Shown here in pieces: positions 1-5,627 of a DNA stretch of 5,627 nucleotides. Origin of the DNA: an uncultured Alphaproteobacteria bacterium (GTDB lineage Bacteria; Pseudomonadota; Alphaproteobacteria; TMED127); the NCBI GenBank assembly GCA_902567145.1, contig CACFLM010000036.1:1-5627 (forward strand), in the 5' to 3' direction. A model generated the notes under the pieces. The model did no database searches. It was not told where the DNA came from and saw only the letters and a program-made list of their open reading frames with translations. Made by a program: the position numbers and the translations under genes. Position 1 is the first letter of the stretch, and each line of letters opens with the position of its first letter.

Positions 1-1068
1 ACTAGTAAATTAACTTCAAGTGATTTTAAAAATCAAATGAAATTAAATGGAATGAGGTTAAATTTCTCTTCTCAAAAAGATAAAATTGACGGAGCATTTC
101 AAATTATATCTTCATCGGCGGAACCTGGTTTTGAACTTTTTTATCAAGCATTAAATCATCCTCGCTTTGATGAAGCAGATATTGAAAGAGTGAAAAAACA
201 AATAATTTCCAGTATTAAGCTCGATGAATCGGATTTATCGACTTTAGCATCAAACAAATTCAATCAATTTTTTTTTAATGAACACAATTTTTCAAGAAAT
301 ATTAAAGGGTCTATTGGAACAATCTCAAACATAAATCGAATGGATCTGATTAATTTTCACAAAAATGCATTTCAGAGGAAAAATGTTATTATTGGTGTTT
401 CAGGAAATATAGACAAAAAAAAAATAATGGACTTTATTGACAAAGTTTTTGGAAAGTTAGAAGATTCAAATAAGATTCCAACAGTTCAAAAATTTTTTGG
501 ATTAGCCAAAGGAGAAAAGATCCATATGATGAAAACTCCACAGACAAGTGTTTTGTTTGGTCACCCGGGATTAGCAAGAAATGATGATAATTTTTTTGCC
601 CTGAGAATTGCAAATTATATTCTAGGTGGTGGAGGCTTTCAATCTCGATTGTATAAAAATGTGAGAGAAAGCAAAGGATTAGTATATTCAATATACTCTT
701 ACTTACTTTCCTATGACAACGATGGAGTTATAGTAGGAGGGTTTCAAACTAGAAATAAATTTGTTTATCAAACTATTAAGAATGTTAAGAGCGAGTGGAC
801 AAGAATTCAAAGTAATGGTGTTAGTAAAAAAGAATTTGAGAATGCAAAAGCTTATTTTAAGGGATCTTTTACTAGAAATTTTACAAGTACAATATCGATT
901 GCTAGATTATTACAAATTGTACAATATTATAATTTAGGTGAAGATTATTTTGAAAAAAGAGAAAGTATTATTAACAATTTGGACCTTAAAGAGGTAAATA
1001 AAACGATTTCAGAATTTTTTTCTAGCGACGAACTGTTTTTCATGATTGTGGGAGAACCCCAAGGATAA
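1..1068 (+). CDS. M16 family peptidase-like protein, probably the non-catalytic partner (5'-truncated by window)
   Basis: This is the C-terminal part of an M16 (pitrilysin/insulinase/mitochondrial processing peptidase) protein. The frame is open from base 1, giving 355 visible residues; full proteins of this type are usually a little over 400, so roughly the first 80 are missing. The clearest hallmark is the C-terminal-domain segment LGGGGFQSRL (bases 622-651) followed by VRESKGLVYSIYS, which carries the conserved Arg/Tyr pair of the family. In active M16 enzymes the helix after the HxxEH motif supplies a third zinc-binding Glu in an E-rich stretch. Here the equivalent helix reads IERVKKQIISSI (bases 181-216), with no Glu at the expected place, so this looks like the inactive partner of a paired M16 system. 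The HxxEH region lies outside the window, so inactivity is not proven. Alphaproteobacteria often encode a catalytic and a non-catalytic M16 gene side by side, so the active one may lie just upstream. The stop overlaps the next start by one base (TAATG). The role is probably peptide or protein degradation, periplasmic if a signal peptide exists upstream. Confidence 0.9.
   Translation, partial: TSKLTSSDFKNQMKLNGMRLNFSSQKDKIDGAFQIISSSAEPGFELFYQALNHPRFDEADIERVKKQIISSIKLDESDLSTLASNKFNQFFFNEHNFSRNIKGSIGTISNINRMDLINFHKNAFQRKNVIIGVSGNIDKKKIMDFIDKVFGKLEDSNKIPTVQKFFGLAKGEKIHMMKTPQTSVLFGHPGLARNDDNFFALRIANYILGGGGFQSRLYKNVRESKGLVYSIYSYLLSYDNDGVIVGGFQTRNKFVYQTIKNVKSEWTRIQSNGVSKKEFENAKAYFKGSFTRNFTSTISIARLLQIVQYYNLGEDYFEKRESIINNLDLKEVNKTISEFFSSDELFFMIVGEPQG
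415..424 (+). repeat. A10 homopolymer within the M16 gene
   Basis: Ten consecutive A residues lie inside the coding frame and encode the Lys run of DKKKIMD. The frame is intact across it. Runs of this length are known sites of RNA-polymerase slippage and of sequencing error in AT-rich genomes. Confidence 0.85.
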
Positions 1069-2315
1069 TGATCTTTTCACAGGAAACATTTAATCTTGAA
1101 AAAAACTCAAATCAAAAAAATAAAGCCAAGTATGAGGCGACAAAGAAGTATTTATTAAATTGTATAAAAAAACAAACATTTGGGTTTTTAGAAGATTTAT
1201 ATTCAAAGAATTACAATGAAATTTTTAATGCAGTTGATAAACTAAAAAATTTTGATCATGTATTGTTCTTAGGAACTGGAGGGTCAAGTTTAGGAGGTAA
1301 AACATTAGTTTCACTAATATCTAACTATTTTTTAAACAATACTAAGCCAAAAGTATATTTCATAGAAAACATTGATTCATCATCTATACTTGGTTTGTTA
1401 GAGAATATAAATCTAGAGAGAACTGCCTGTGTTGTTACATCAAAATCAGGTGAAACAATAGAAACTATCTCTCAGTTCTTTTTTATTTCTAATAAATTTG
1501 AAAACAAAAAAATATCAATCAAAAACAGATTTTTTATAATAACTGAAGATAAAGAAAGTTCGCTTAAAGATATACAGGAAGAAAAAAAATTAAATTTCAT
1601 GAGTCATCCGAACTCGATTGGTGGAAGATTCTCTGTTTTTTCTATTGTAGGTTTGCTTCCAGCGTTATTGGTAAATTTCAATATTAAGAATTTTTGTGAT
1701 GGTGCTAAACTTTTTTTAGATGAAATTAAAGATAGTCGAAGATTTGACCATTTCTTTTTTCCAATTTTTAATTTGATTAAGCTATCTGAAGAAGGTGTTA
1801 ATATGTCAATAATAATGCCTTATTCAGACTCTTTAAGTAATCTATCTCTATGGTATCGACAGTTATGGGCAGAGAGTATTGGCAAGAATGGTAGAGGAAT
1901 AACTCCAATTAACTCTCTTGGAACAGTAGATCAACATAGCCAATTACAACTCTATCTTGATGGGCCAAAGGATAAGTTTTTTACAATTATTGGTGAAAAA
2001 AGAAGAAAAAGAAGCAAAAAAATTAACTGTAGTTATACAAAACATAAAATCTACAAGAATCTGCACCAAAAGTCTCTAGATACTTTGCTAGAGGCAGAGA
2101 TGATGGCAACAATCCAAACAATAAAAAATAAGAATTTACCAACTAGGGTATTAATTCTAAACTCTTTAAATGAAAATGATATGGGAAGCCTAATGATGTT
2201 TTTCTTTATTGAGACCATATTTAGTTGTTTTTTACTTAATTTGAATCCATTTGATCAGCCTGCTGTGGAAGAGGGTAAGAAGTTAACCAAAGAGTTTTTA
2301 AGAAAAAATGAGTGA
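1068..2315 (+). CDS. pgi: Glucose-6-phosphate isomerase
   Basis: This cytoplasmic enzyme interconverts glucose 6-phosphate and fructose 6-phosphate in glycolysis and gluconeogenesis. The 415-residue protein shows the two-SIS-domain fold. FLGTGGSSLGGKTL (67-80) is the first sugar-phosphate loop, SKSGET (125-130) binds phosphate, and GGRFSVFS carries the conserved Arg187. LWAESIGKNGRGITP carries the catalytic Glu269. GTVDQHSQLQLYLDGP carries His290 (ring opening), and QPAVEEGKKL carries Lys404. All the usual active-site residues therefore appear present. It is much shorter than the roughly 550-residue E. coli enzyme and close to compact bacterial forms. A basic patch, KRRKRSKK (311-318), follows the catalytic His segment. 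The ATG overlaps the preceding stop by one base. AAGGA lies only two bases upstream of it and GGGAG (1050-1054) thirteen bases upstream, so neither Shine-Dalgarno candidate is well spaced and coupling from the upstream gene is likely. The next in-frame Met is at residue 178, too late to be the start. Confidence 0.95.
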   Translation: MIFSQETFNLEKNSNQKNKAKYEATKKYLLNCIKKQTFGFLEDLYSKNYNEIFNAVDKLKNFDHVLFLGTGGSSLGGKTLVSLISNYFLNNTKPKVYFIENIDSSSILGLLENINLERTACVVTSKSGETIETISQFFFISNKFENKKISIKNRFFIITEDKESSLKDIQEEKKLNFMSHPNSIGGRFSVFSIVGLLPALLVNFNIKNFCDGAKLFLDEIKDSRRFDHFFFPIFNLIKLSEEGVNMSIIMPYSDSLSNLSLWYRQLWAESIGKNGRGITPINSLGTVDQHSQLQLYLDGPKDKFFTIIGEKRRKRSKKINCSYTKHKIYKNLHQKSLDTLLEAEMMATIQTIKNKNLPTRVLILNSLNENDMGSLMMFFFIETIFSCFLLNLNPFDQPAVEEGKKLTKEFLRKNE

Positions 2316-4041
2316 CATTAAAATATTACCAGACAGTGTTATAAATAAAATAGCTGCTGGTGAAGTTTTAGAAAGGCCTATGTCGGCAGTAAAAGAGTTA
2401 GTTGAAAATAGTTTGGATGCAAATTCCAAAAAGATTGATATTTTTATAAGAAATGGAGGAAGAAGTGAGATAATTGTTTCTGATAATGGAAATGGTATAA
2501 AGGAAGATCAATTAAAGAATGCAATTTTGAGGCATGCTACATCAAAATTAAACTCTTCAAGATTAAACAGCATTAAAACTATGGGATTTAGAGGGGAAGC
2601 TTTGTCCTCTATAGCTGCAGTTTCAGATTTTTCTCTTAGCTCTAATCAATCAAATGATTCAGAAGGTTATGAAATAAAAATGGTTTCTGGTGAACTTAAA
2701 TATATAAAACCAATAAGCCAGAAAAAAGGCAGTCGTGTGTCGGTTAAGAATGTTTTTTTTTCGACTCCTGCAAGATTAAAATTTCTCAAGTCAGAAAATT
2801 ATGAGTCGTTACTTATTAAAAGACTAATACAAAGGTTTGCAATAATTAATTTCGATGTAGAATTTAACCTTTTTATTGATAAAAAAAATGTTATTAGAAC
2901 CACAGTTTATAGAGACCTTGAAAAGAGAAATAGATTCATTTCAAGAGTAAAAGAAATTCTTGGAACGGATTTCATTAAAAATTCATTTGAGCTTAGTGAG
3001 ATAACAAATAATTTATCACTTGAAGGACTACTATGTCTGCCAACATTTAATTATTCAAATTCAAATAATCAATTTATCTTTGTAAATGGAAGGATAATCA
3101 ATGATAAATCACTAAATACAATTTTTAAAATTGCATATAGAGATGTAATGTTCCGCGATAGATTTCCTCAACTTATTTTAAATATTAAATGCCCACTAGA
3201 TTGGGTTGACATAAATGTTCATCCAATGAAAAATGAAGTTAGATTTGAAGATATTGATTTTTTAAAATCTTTTATAATCAAAGCATTTAGAAATCGCTTA
3301 GAACAAATTGGTCATAAGATTAGTAGCTCAAAATCAACAAAGACAACAGATAAGATCTCATTCCAAGAAAACTTAGTTTTAAAAGAAAATTCAAATTTAA
3401 GTAAAAATTATAAAATAAATCAAGATGTTTTGTCTCGAGAATATCAAGATACAAAATCTTTATATCCTTTAGGTTTTGCAAAAAGTCAATTTCATGAAAA
3501 TTATATTATCTCTCAAACCGAGAGTGGGATAATTATAGTAGACCAACATGCGGCTCATGAGAGAATTGTGTATGAAAAATTAAAAAGTGATTATTATAAC
3601 AATAAAGTAAAAACTCAAATTTTGCTTATTCCGGTGATTATTAATGTTGAAAGTCTAGTTTTAAAGGATTTGGAAAGCAATTTTAAGAAGCTAAGAAAAT
3701 ATGGCCTAAAGATTGAGCTATTTGGATCGAATTCGATTATAGTAAGAGAAGTACCTTTGTTGATTTCAGATTGTGATGTAAAAAAACTTGTAGAAGCCTT
3801 GGCGATGGAAATTGTTGATTATAATAGTTTTGATTCAGTAGAAAAGGAGATTAATCAAATCTGTTCTACCATTGCCTGTTACGGTTCAATAAGATCGGGA
3901 AGAAAGCTTGAAGTCCAGGAAATGAACAATTTGCTCAGAAAGATGGAGAATACTGCTTACTCAGGGCAATGCAATCACGGAAGACCAACATATATTGAGT
4001 TAAACCTAAATGAGATTGAAAAACTTTTTGGAAGAAAATAG
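2308..4041 (+). CDS. mutL: DNA mismatch repair protein MutL (endonuclease-type)
   Basis: MutL links MutS mismatch recognition to strand incision and removal. The 577-residue protein starts with the family N-terminus (IAAGEVLERP). The GHKL ATPase motifs follow: KELVENSLDA (catalytic Glu30, Mg-binding Asn34), DNGNGI (59-64), HATSKL (76-81) and GFRGEAL (93-99). The transducer domain has FVNGRIIND (258-266) and INVHPMKNEVRF with Lys308. A short polar linker (about 335-385) leads to the C-terminal dimerisation domain. That domain carries the metal-dependent nicking-endonuclease set: DQHAAHERIVYE (412-423, matching DQHA-x2-E-x4-E), ACYGSIRSG (523-531), QCNHGRPT (554-561) and LFGRK at the C-terminus. 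This argues for a MutH-independent system, unlike E. coli MutL, which lacks the endonuclease motif. The ATG overlaps the end of pgi by eight bases (ATGAGTGA), and only a weak purine-rich tract precedes it, so translational coupling is likely. A nine-T tract lies in the ATPase-domain coding region. Confidence 0.97.
   Translation: MSDIKILPDSVINKIAAGEVLERPMSAVKELVENSLDANSKKIDIFIRNGGRSEIIVSDNGNGIKEDQLKNAILRHATSKLNSSRLNSIKTMGFRGEALSSIAAVSDFSLSSNQSNDSEGYEIKMVSGELKYIKPISQKKGSRVSVKNVFFSTPARLKFLKSENYESLLIKRLIQRFAIINFDVEFNLFIDKKNVIRTTVYRDLEKRNRFISRVKEILGTDFIKNSFELSEITNNLSLEGLLCLPTFNYSNSNNQFIFVNGRIINDKSLNTIFKIAYRDVMFRDRFPQLILNIKCPLDWVDINVHPMKNEVRFEDIDFLKSFIIKAFRNRLEQIGHKISSSKSTKTTDKISFQENLVLKENSNLSKNYKINQDVLSREYQDTKSLYPLGFAKSQFHENYIISQTESGIIIVDQHAAHERIVYEKLKSDYYNNKVKTQILLIPVIINVESLVLKDLESNFKKLRKYGLKIELFGSNSIIVREVPLLISDCDVKKLVEALAMEIVDYNSFDSVEKEINQICSTIACYGSIRSGRKLEVQEMNNLLRKMENTAYSGQCNHGRPTYIELNLNEIEKLFGRK
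2753..2761 (+). repeat. T9 homopolymer within mutL
   Basis: Nine consecutive T residues encode part of V149-F150-F151-S152 in the MutL ATPase domain. The frame is intact as given. A one-base change would truncate MutL before its transducer and endonuclease domains. Confidence 0.85.
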
Positions 4042-4044
4042 TAA

Positions 4045-4602
4045 TTAAATTTTTTTAACAAATACAAATTGTGATTTAGATATTTTTCTCTCTTTTAAAA
4101 TTTTAAAGTCGTCAAATTTTAATTCGTTTTTTTGAATAGGAAGTTCTAAAATACCATAAGAGTTATTCTTTATAATTTTTATTGTTTTATTAATTAATAG
4201 GTCAATTGAAAACTCTCCATAAGGTGGATCACAAAAAAAGAGGTCAAATTTTGTTTTAATCTGATTTAAACTATCGTTAATAAAATCTAGTTTTATTATT
4301 TCTACTGAATTCAAGATATTAAGTTTTTCACAATTTTGCTTACATATTTTCAAAGAGACTTGTGCAGAATCAATAAATGTTACCTCTTTTGCACCTCTAG
4401 AAATTGCTTCTATTCCAAGTGCTCCTGTTCCACAAAAACAATCTAAAACCAATAAATCTGTTATTTTTTTTTTATCTTTCAAAAGAATAGAATTTAGAGT
4501 GCTAAATATCATTTCTTTAGCTCTATCTGACGTAGGGCGAATATTGTTGTTTTTTAAAGTTACTAAAGAACTTCCTTTAAATTTACCGGAGATAACTCTC
4601 AT
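4045..4602 (-). CDS. rsmD: 16S rRNA (guanine-N2)-methyltransferase RsmD
   Basis: RsmD uses S-adenosylmethionine to methylate the exocyclic N2 of a guanine in 16S rRNA (G966 in E. coli) during assembly of the small ribosomal subunit. The 185-residue protein, close to the usual family length, begins [10 protein letters not shown] and continues with IRPTSDRAKEMIF, both typical of RsmD. Motif I of the Rossmann methyltransferase fold is VLDCFCGTGALGIEAISRGA (52-71). An acidic strand end, FIDS (76-79), follows. The N-methyltransferase signature CDPPYG (124-129) is the catalytic loop. Three start codons are stacked: TTG at 4608, ATG at 4605 and ATG at 4602. I chose 4602 because it gives the family N-terminus and sits seven bases after AGGA (4613-4610). 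The start overlaps the end of the pseudouridine synthase gene by 20 bases, consistent with an rRNA-modification operon. The stop is three bases from the convergent mutL stop. A ten-A coding-strand run (4464-4473) encodes KDKKKI. Confidence 0.94.
   Translation of the reverse strand: MRVISGKFKGSSLVTLKNNNIRPTSDRAKEMIFSTLNSILLKDKKKITDLLVLDCFCGTGALGIEAISRGAKEVTFIDSAQVSLKICKQNCEKLNILNSVEIIKLDFINDSLNQIKTKFDLFFCDPPYGEFSIDLLINKTIKIIKNNSYGILELPIQKNELKFDDFKILKERKISKSQFVFVKKI
4464..4473 (-). repeat. A10 homopolymer (coding strand) within rsmD
   Basis: Ten consecutive T on the plus strand read as A10 on the coding strand. They encode the Lys run of KDKKKI just before the SAM-binding motif I. The frame is intact across it. 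Confidence 0.85.
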
Positions 4603-5329
4603 CATCAAATCCTATTGAATTCAAAAATCTTTTTAAGATACTATTTCTTACTTGAATAACTTCTCCATTTTTAAGTTTATTTAAGTTAAAAGGTCCAAAA
4701 CCTACCCTTGTTAATTTTTTTACTCTTAGATCAAAATAATCTAAAATTTTTCTGATTTCTCTATTCTTTCCTTCAGTTAATTTTATTTCCATGAAATTAT
4801 TATTCGACTTATTGGTTAATACTTTGATATTAACGTTCTTATACAAGATTCCATTTATAAGTAATTCTTTTTCAATTAAATTCTCACAATAAGAAGGAAT
4901 CTTTCCAAAGACCTTTACTATATAATTCCTTTGAATCTTATTTTTAGGATTTTCCAGATGTGTTGAAAGTGTTGGGTTGTTTGTAAGTATCATCAACCCT
5001 TGAGTTTGAATATCAAGTCTTCCTACGGATACTACTCTTGGAAGATCTTTAGGTAATAACTTAAATAAGCTTTTTTGAGAATATTGTTCTTTATTTGATG
5101 AAACATAACCAGTTGGTTTGTTAAATAACCATAATTTTACTGGTTGTTTTTTTAAAATTTTTTCTTTAACTTTAATTGATTTTATTACACTTCCTTCTAT
5201 TGTAAATTCTTTGAAAACCTTATCATTAATACTTACTTCACCTTTTCTAATAAGCACTTCTGCTTGTTTTCTCGAACAAATTCCTGCATGAGAAATGATT
5301 TTTGACAATCTGATTAGTTTATTTTTCAA
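4583..5329 (-). CDS. rluB: RluB/RsuA-family rRNA pseudouridine synthase (TTG start)
   Basis: This enzyme isomerises a uridine in rRNA to pseudouridine; RluB of E. coli acts on U2605 of 23S rRNA. The 248-residue protein has an N-terminal S4 RNA-binding domain (about 6-50, with [18 protein letters not shown]). The catalytic domain follows: [11 protein letters not shown] (68-78), the catalytic loop [15 protein letters not shown] with nucleophile Asp106, RNYIVKV with the conserved Tyr136, [11 protein letters not shown] (186-196), and [11 protein letters not shown] (206-216). RluB is preferred over RsuA because of the overall pattern and the position next to rsmD, but the exact target uridine cannot be fixed from sequence. 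No ATG exists upstream in frame before a stop at 5351-5353, and the next Met is at residue 113, inside the catalytic loop. TTG at 5329 is therefore the best start, preceded by AAGAGAAGAA. It overlaps the upstream amidotransferase gene by 11 bases, suggesting translational coupling. It lacks the long disordered C-terminal tail seen in some homologues. Confidence 0.92.
   Translation of the reverse strand: MKNKLIRLSKIISHAGICSRKQAEVLIRKGEVSINDKVFKEFTIEGSVIKSIKVKEKILKKQPVKLWLFNKPTGYVSSNKEQYSQKSLFKLLPKDLPRVVSVGRLDIQTQGLMILTNNPTLSTHLENPKNKIQRNYIVKVFGKIPSYCENLIEKELLINGILYKNVNIKVLTNKSNNNFMEIKLTEGKNREIRKILDYFDLRVKKLTRVGFGPFNLNKLKNGEVIQVRNSILKRFLNSIGFDDESYLR
4610..4613 (-). promoter_or_regulatory. Probable ribosome binding site of rsmD
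   Basis: On the minus strand the sequence reads AATAGGATTTGATGATGAG. The AGGA core is four bases from the first ATG (4605) and seven bases from the second (4602). The seven-base gap is the more usual spacing and favours the second ATG, which also gives the conserved MRVISG N-terminus. The site lies inside the 3' end of the upstream pseudouridine synthase gene. Confidence 0.5.
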
Positions 5330-5627
5330 TTCTTCTCTTAGCTGAAGTAATTAAAGATCTAAGAATGTTTATATCCTTCGCATCAATCAAGAATTCAGGG
5401 TGCCATTGAACTCCTAGACAAAAATTGTATGTTTTAGATTCAATTGCTTCTATTATTCCATCTTCTGAAAATGCCGAAGCAACAAGGTTTCTTCCAAGTC
5501 TGTCAACGGCTTGATGATGAGCAGAATTAACAAACATTTGCGAACATTTAACAAAACTATGGAGTATTGTCCCTTTCTTAATATGCACCAAATGGCTCGG
5601 TTCATTTCTTGGATTTTCTTGTTCGTG
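5319..5627 (-). CDS. Class-I glutamine amidotransferase-like hydrolase, peptidase C26 type (5' part outside window)
   Basis: The visible 102 residues are the C-terminal part of a gamma-glutamyl-hydrolase-like protein; the frame stays open to the window end, so the gene begins beyond it. Two family hallmarks stand out: [13 protein letters not shown] (33-45 of the visible part) and the catalytic-triad segment GVQWHPEFL, which carries the catalytic His76 and Glu78. The Cys nucleophile would lie in the missing part. The segment [15 protein letters not shown], with its H.v.i..gs.L pattern, and the stretch DGIIEAIES also fit the gamma-glutamyl-GABA hydrolase (PuuD-like) family. Such enzymes cleave gamma-glutamyl amide bonds in the cytoplasm, for example in putrescine breakdown, but the real substrate is unknown and no polyamine gene is visible nearby. 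A TTG at 5591 is an internal Leu codon, not the start. The 3' end overlaps the pseudouridine synthase start by 11 bases. Confidence 0.88.
   Translation of the reverse strand, partial: HEQENPRNEPSHLVHIKKGTILHSFVKCSQMFVNSAHHQAVDRLGRNLVASAFSEDGIIEAIESKTYNFCLGVQWHPEFLIDAKDINILRSLITSAKRRIEK

Noticed and set aside
37..39. ATG as the start of the M16 protein
   Set aside because: The frame is open back to base 1 and the family needs roughly 80 more N-terminal residues, so the gene is cut by the window edge.
434..691. Open frame of 85 codons on the minus strand
   Set aside because: It lies wholly inside the M16 gene, has no recognisable domain, and the plus-strand frame carries clear family motifs at the same place; it is a shadow.
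4023..4056. Possible intrinsic terminator at the mutL/rsmD junction
   Set aside because: The stem is nearly all A:T with a mismatch, it overlaps the mutL stop codon, and the T run does not follow directly, so it is too weak to annotate.
4603..4608. Earlier rsmD starts (TTG at 4608, ATG at 4605)
   Set aside because: They are too close to the AGGA core and add one or two Met residues before the conserved MRVISG N-terminus; the ATG at 4605 remains possible.
5589..5591. TTG as start of a small 90-residue protein
   Set aside because: The frame continues open to the window end, and the upstream residues (NEPSH) match the C26 family pattern, so this is an internal Leu codon of a longer gene.
1..5627. 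A novel defence, mobile or biosynthetic system
   Set aside because: Every stretch is accounted for by recognisable housekeeping families with almost no intergenic DNA; no repeats, transposase, phage or unknown gene cluster is present.

Overview
The window is a compact, strongly AT-rich piece of bacterial chromosome. Lines sampled by eye are roughly a quarter to a third G+C, and the proteins are rich in Lys, Asn, Ile and Phe. It holds six protein-coding genes, two of them cut by the window edges, and almost no non-coding DNA. Several features suggest a streamlined alphaproteobacterium, possibly a marine SAR11-like lineage: an M16 protein that looks like a non-catalytic partner, a MutL with CNHGRP and LFGR C-terminal motifs, and rsmD directly after an RluB-type pseudouridine synthase gene. 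The taxonomic reading is an inference from protein style and gene order, not a search result.

Left block, plus strand (1-4041): the C-terminal part of an M16 (insulinase/processing-peptidase-like) protein, then pgi (glucose-6-phosphate isomerase), then mutL (mismatch repair). The genes overlap by 1 and 8 bases, so they are probably co-transcribed and translationally coupled. Their products share no obvious pathway: protein turnover, central sugar metabolism and DNA repair.

Right block, minus strand (4045-5627), read right to left: the C-terminal third or so of a class-I glutamine-amidotransferase-like hydrolase (peptidase C26 / gamma-glutamyl-GABA hydrolase type), then an RluB/RsuA-family 23S rRNA pseudouridine synthase with a probable TTG start, then rsmD (16S rRNA guanine-N2 methyltransferase). 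These also overlap, by 11 and about 20 bases. The last two form a natural ribosome-modification pair.

The blocks converge with only three bases between the mutL and rsmD stop codons and no convincing terminator hairpin. Promoters for both blocks must lie outside the window. I see no RNA gene, mobile element, CRISPR array or phage trait, and no evidence of a novel multi-gene system. The points worth a second look are details: the degenerate M16 metal site, the unusually tight convergent junction, long A/T homopolymers inside genes including mutL, and the TTG start.
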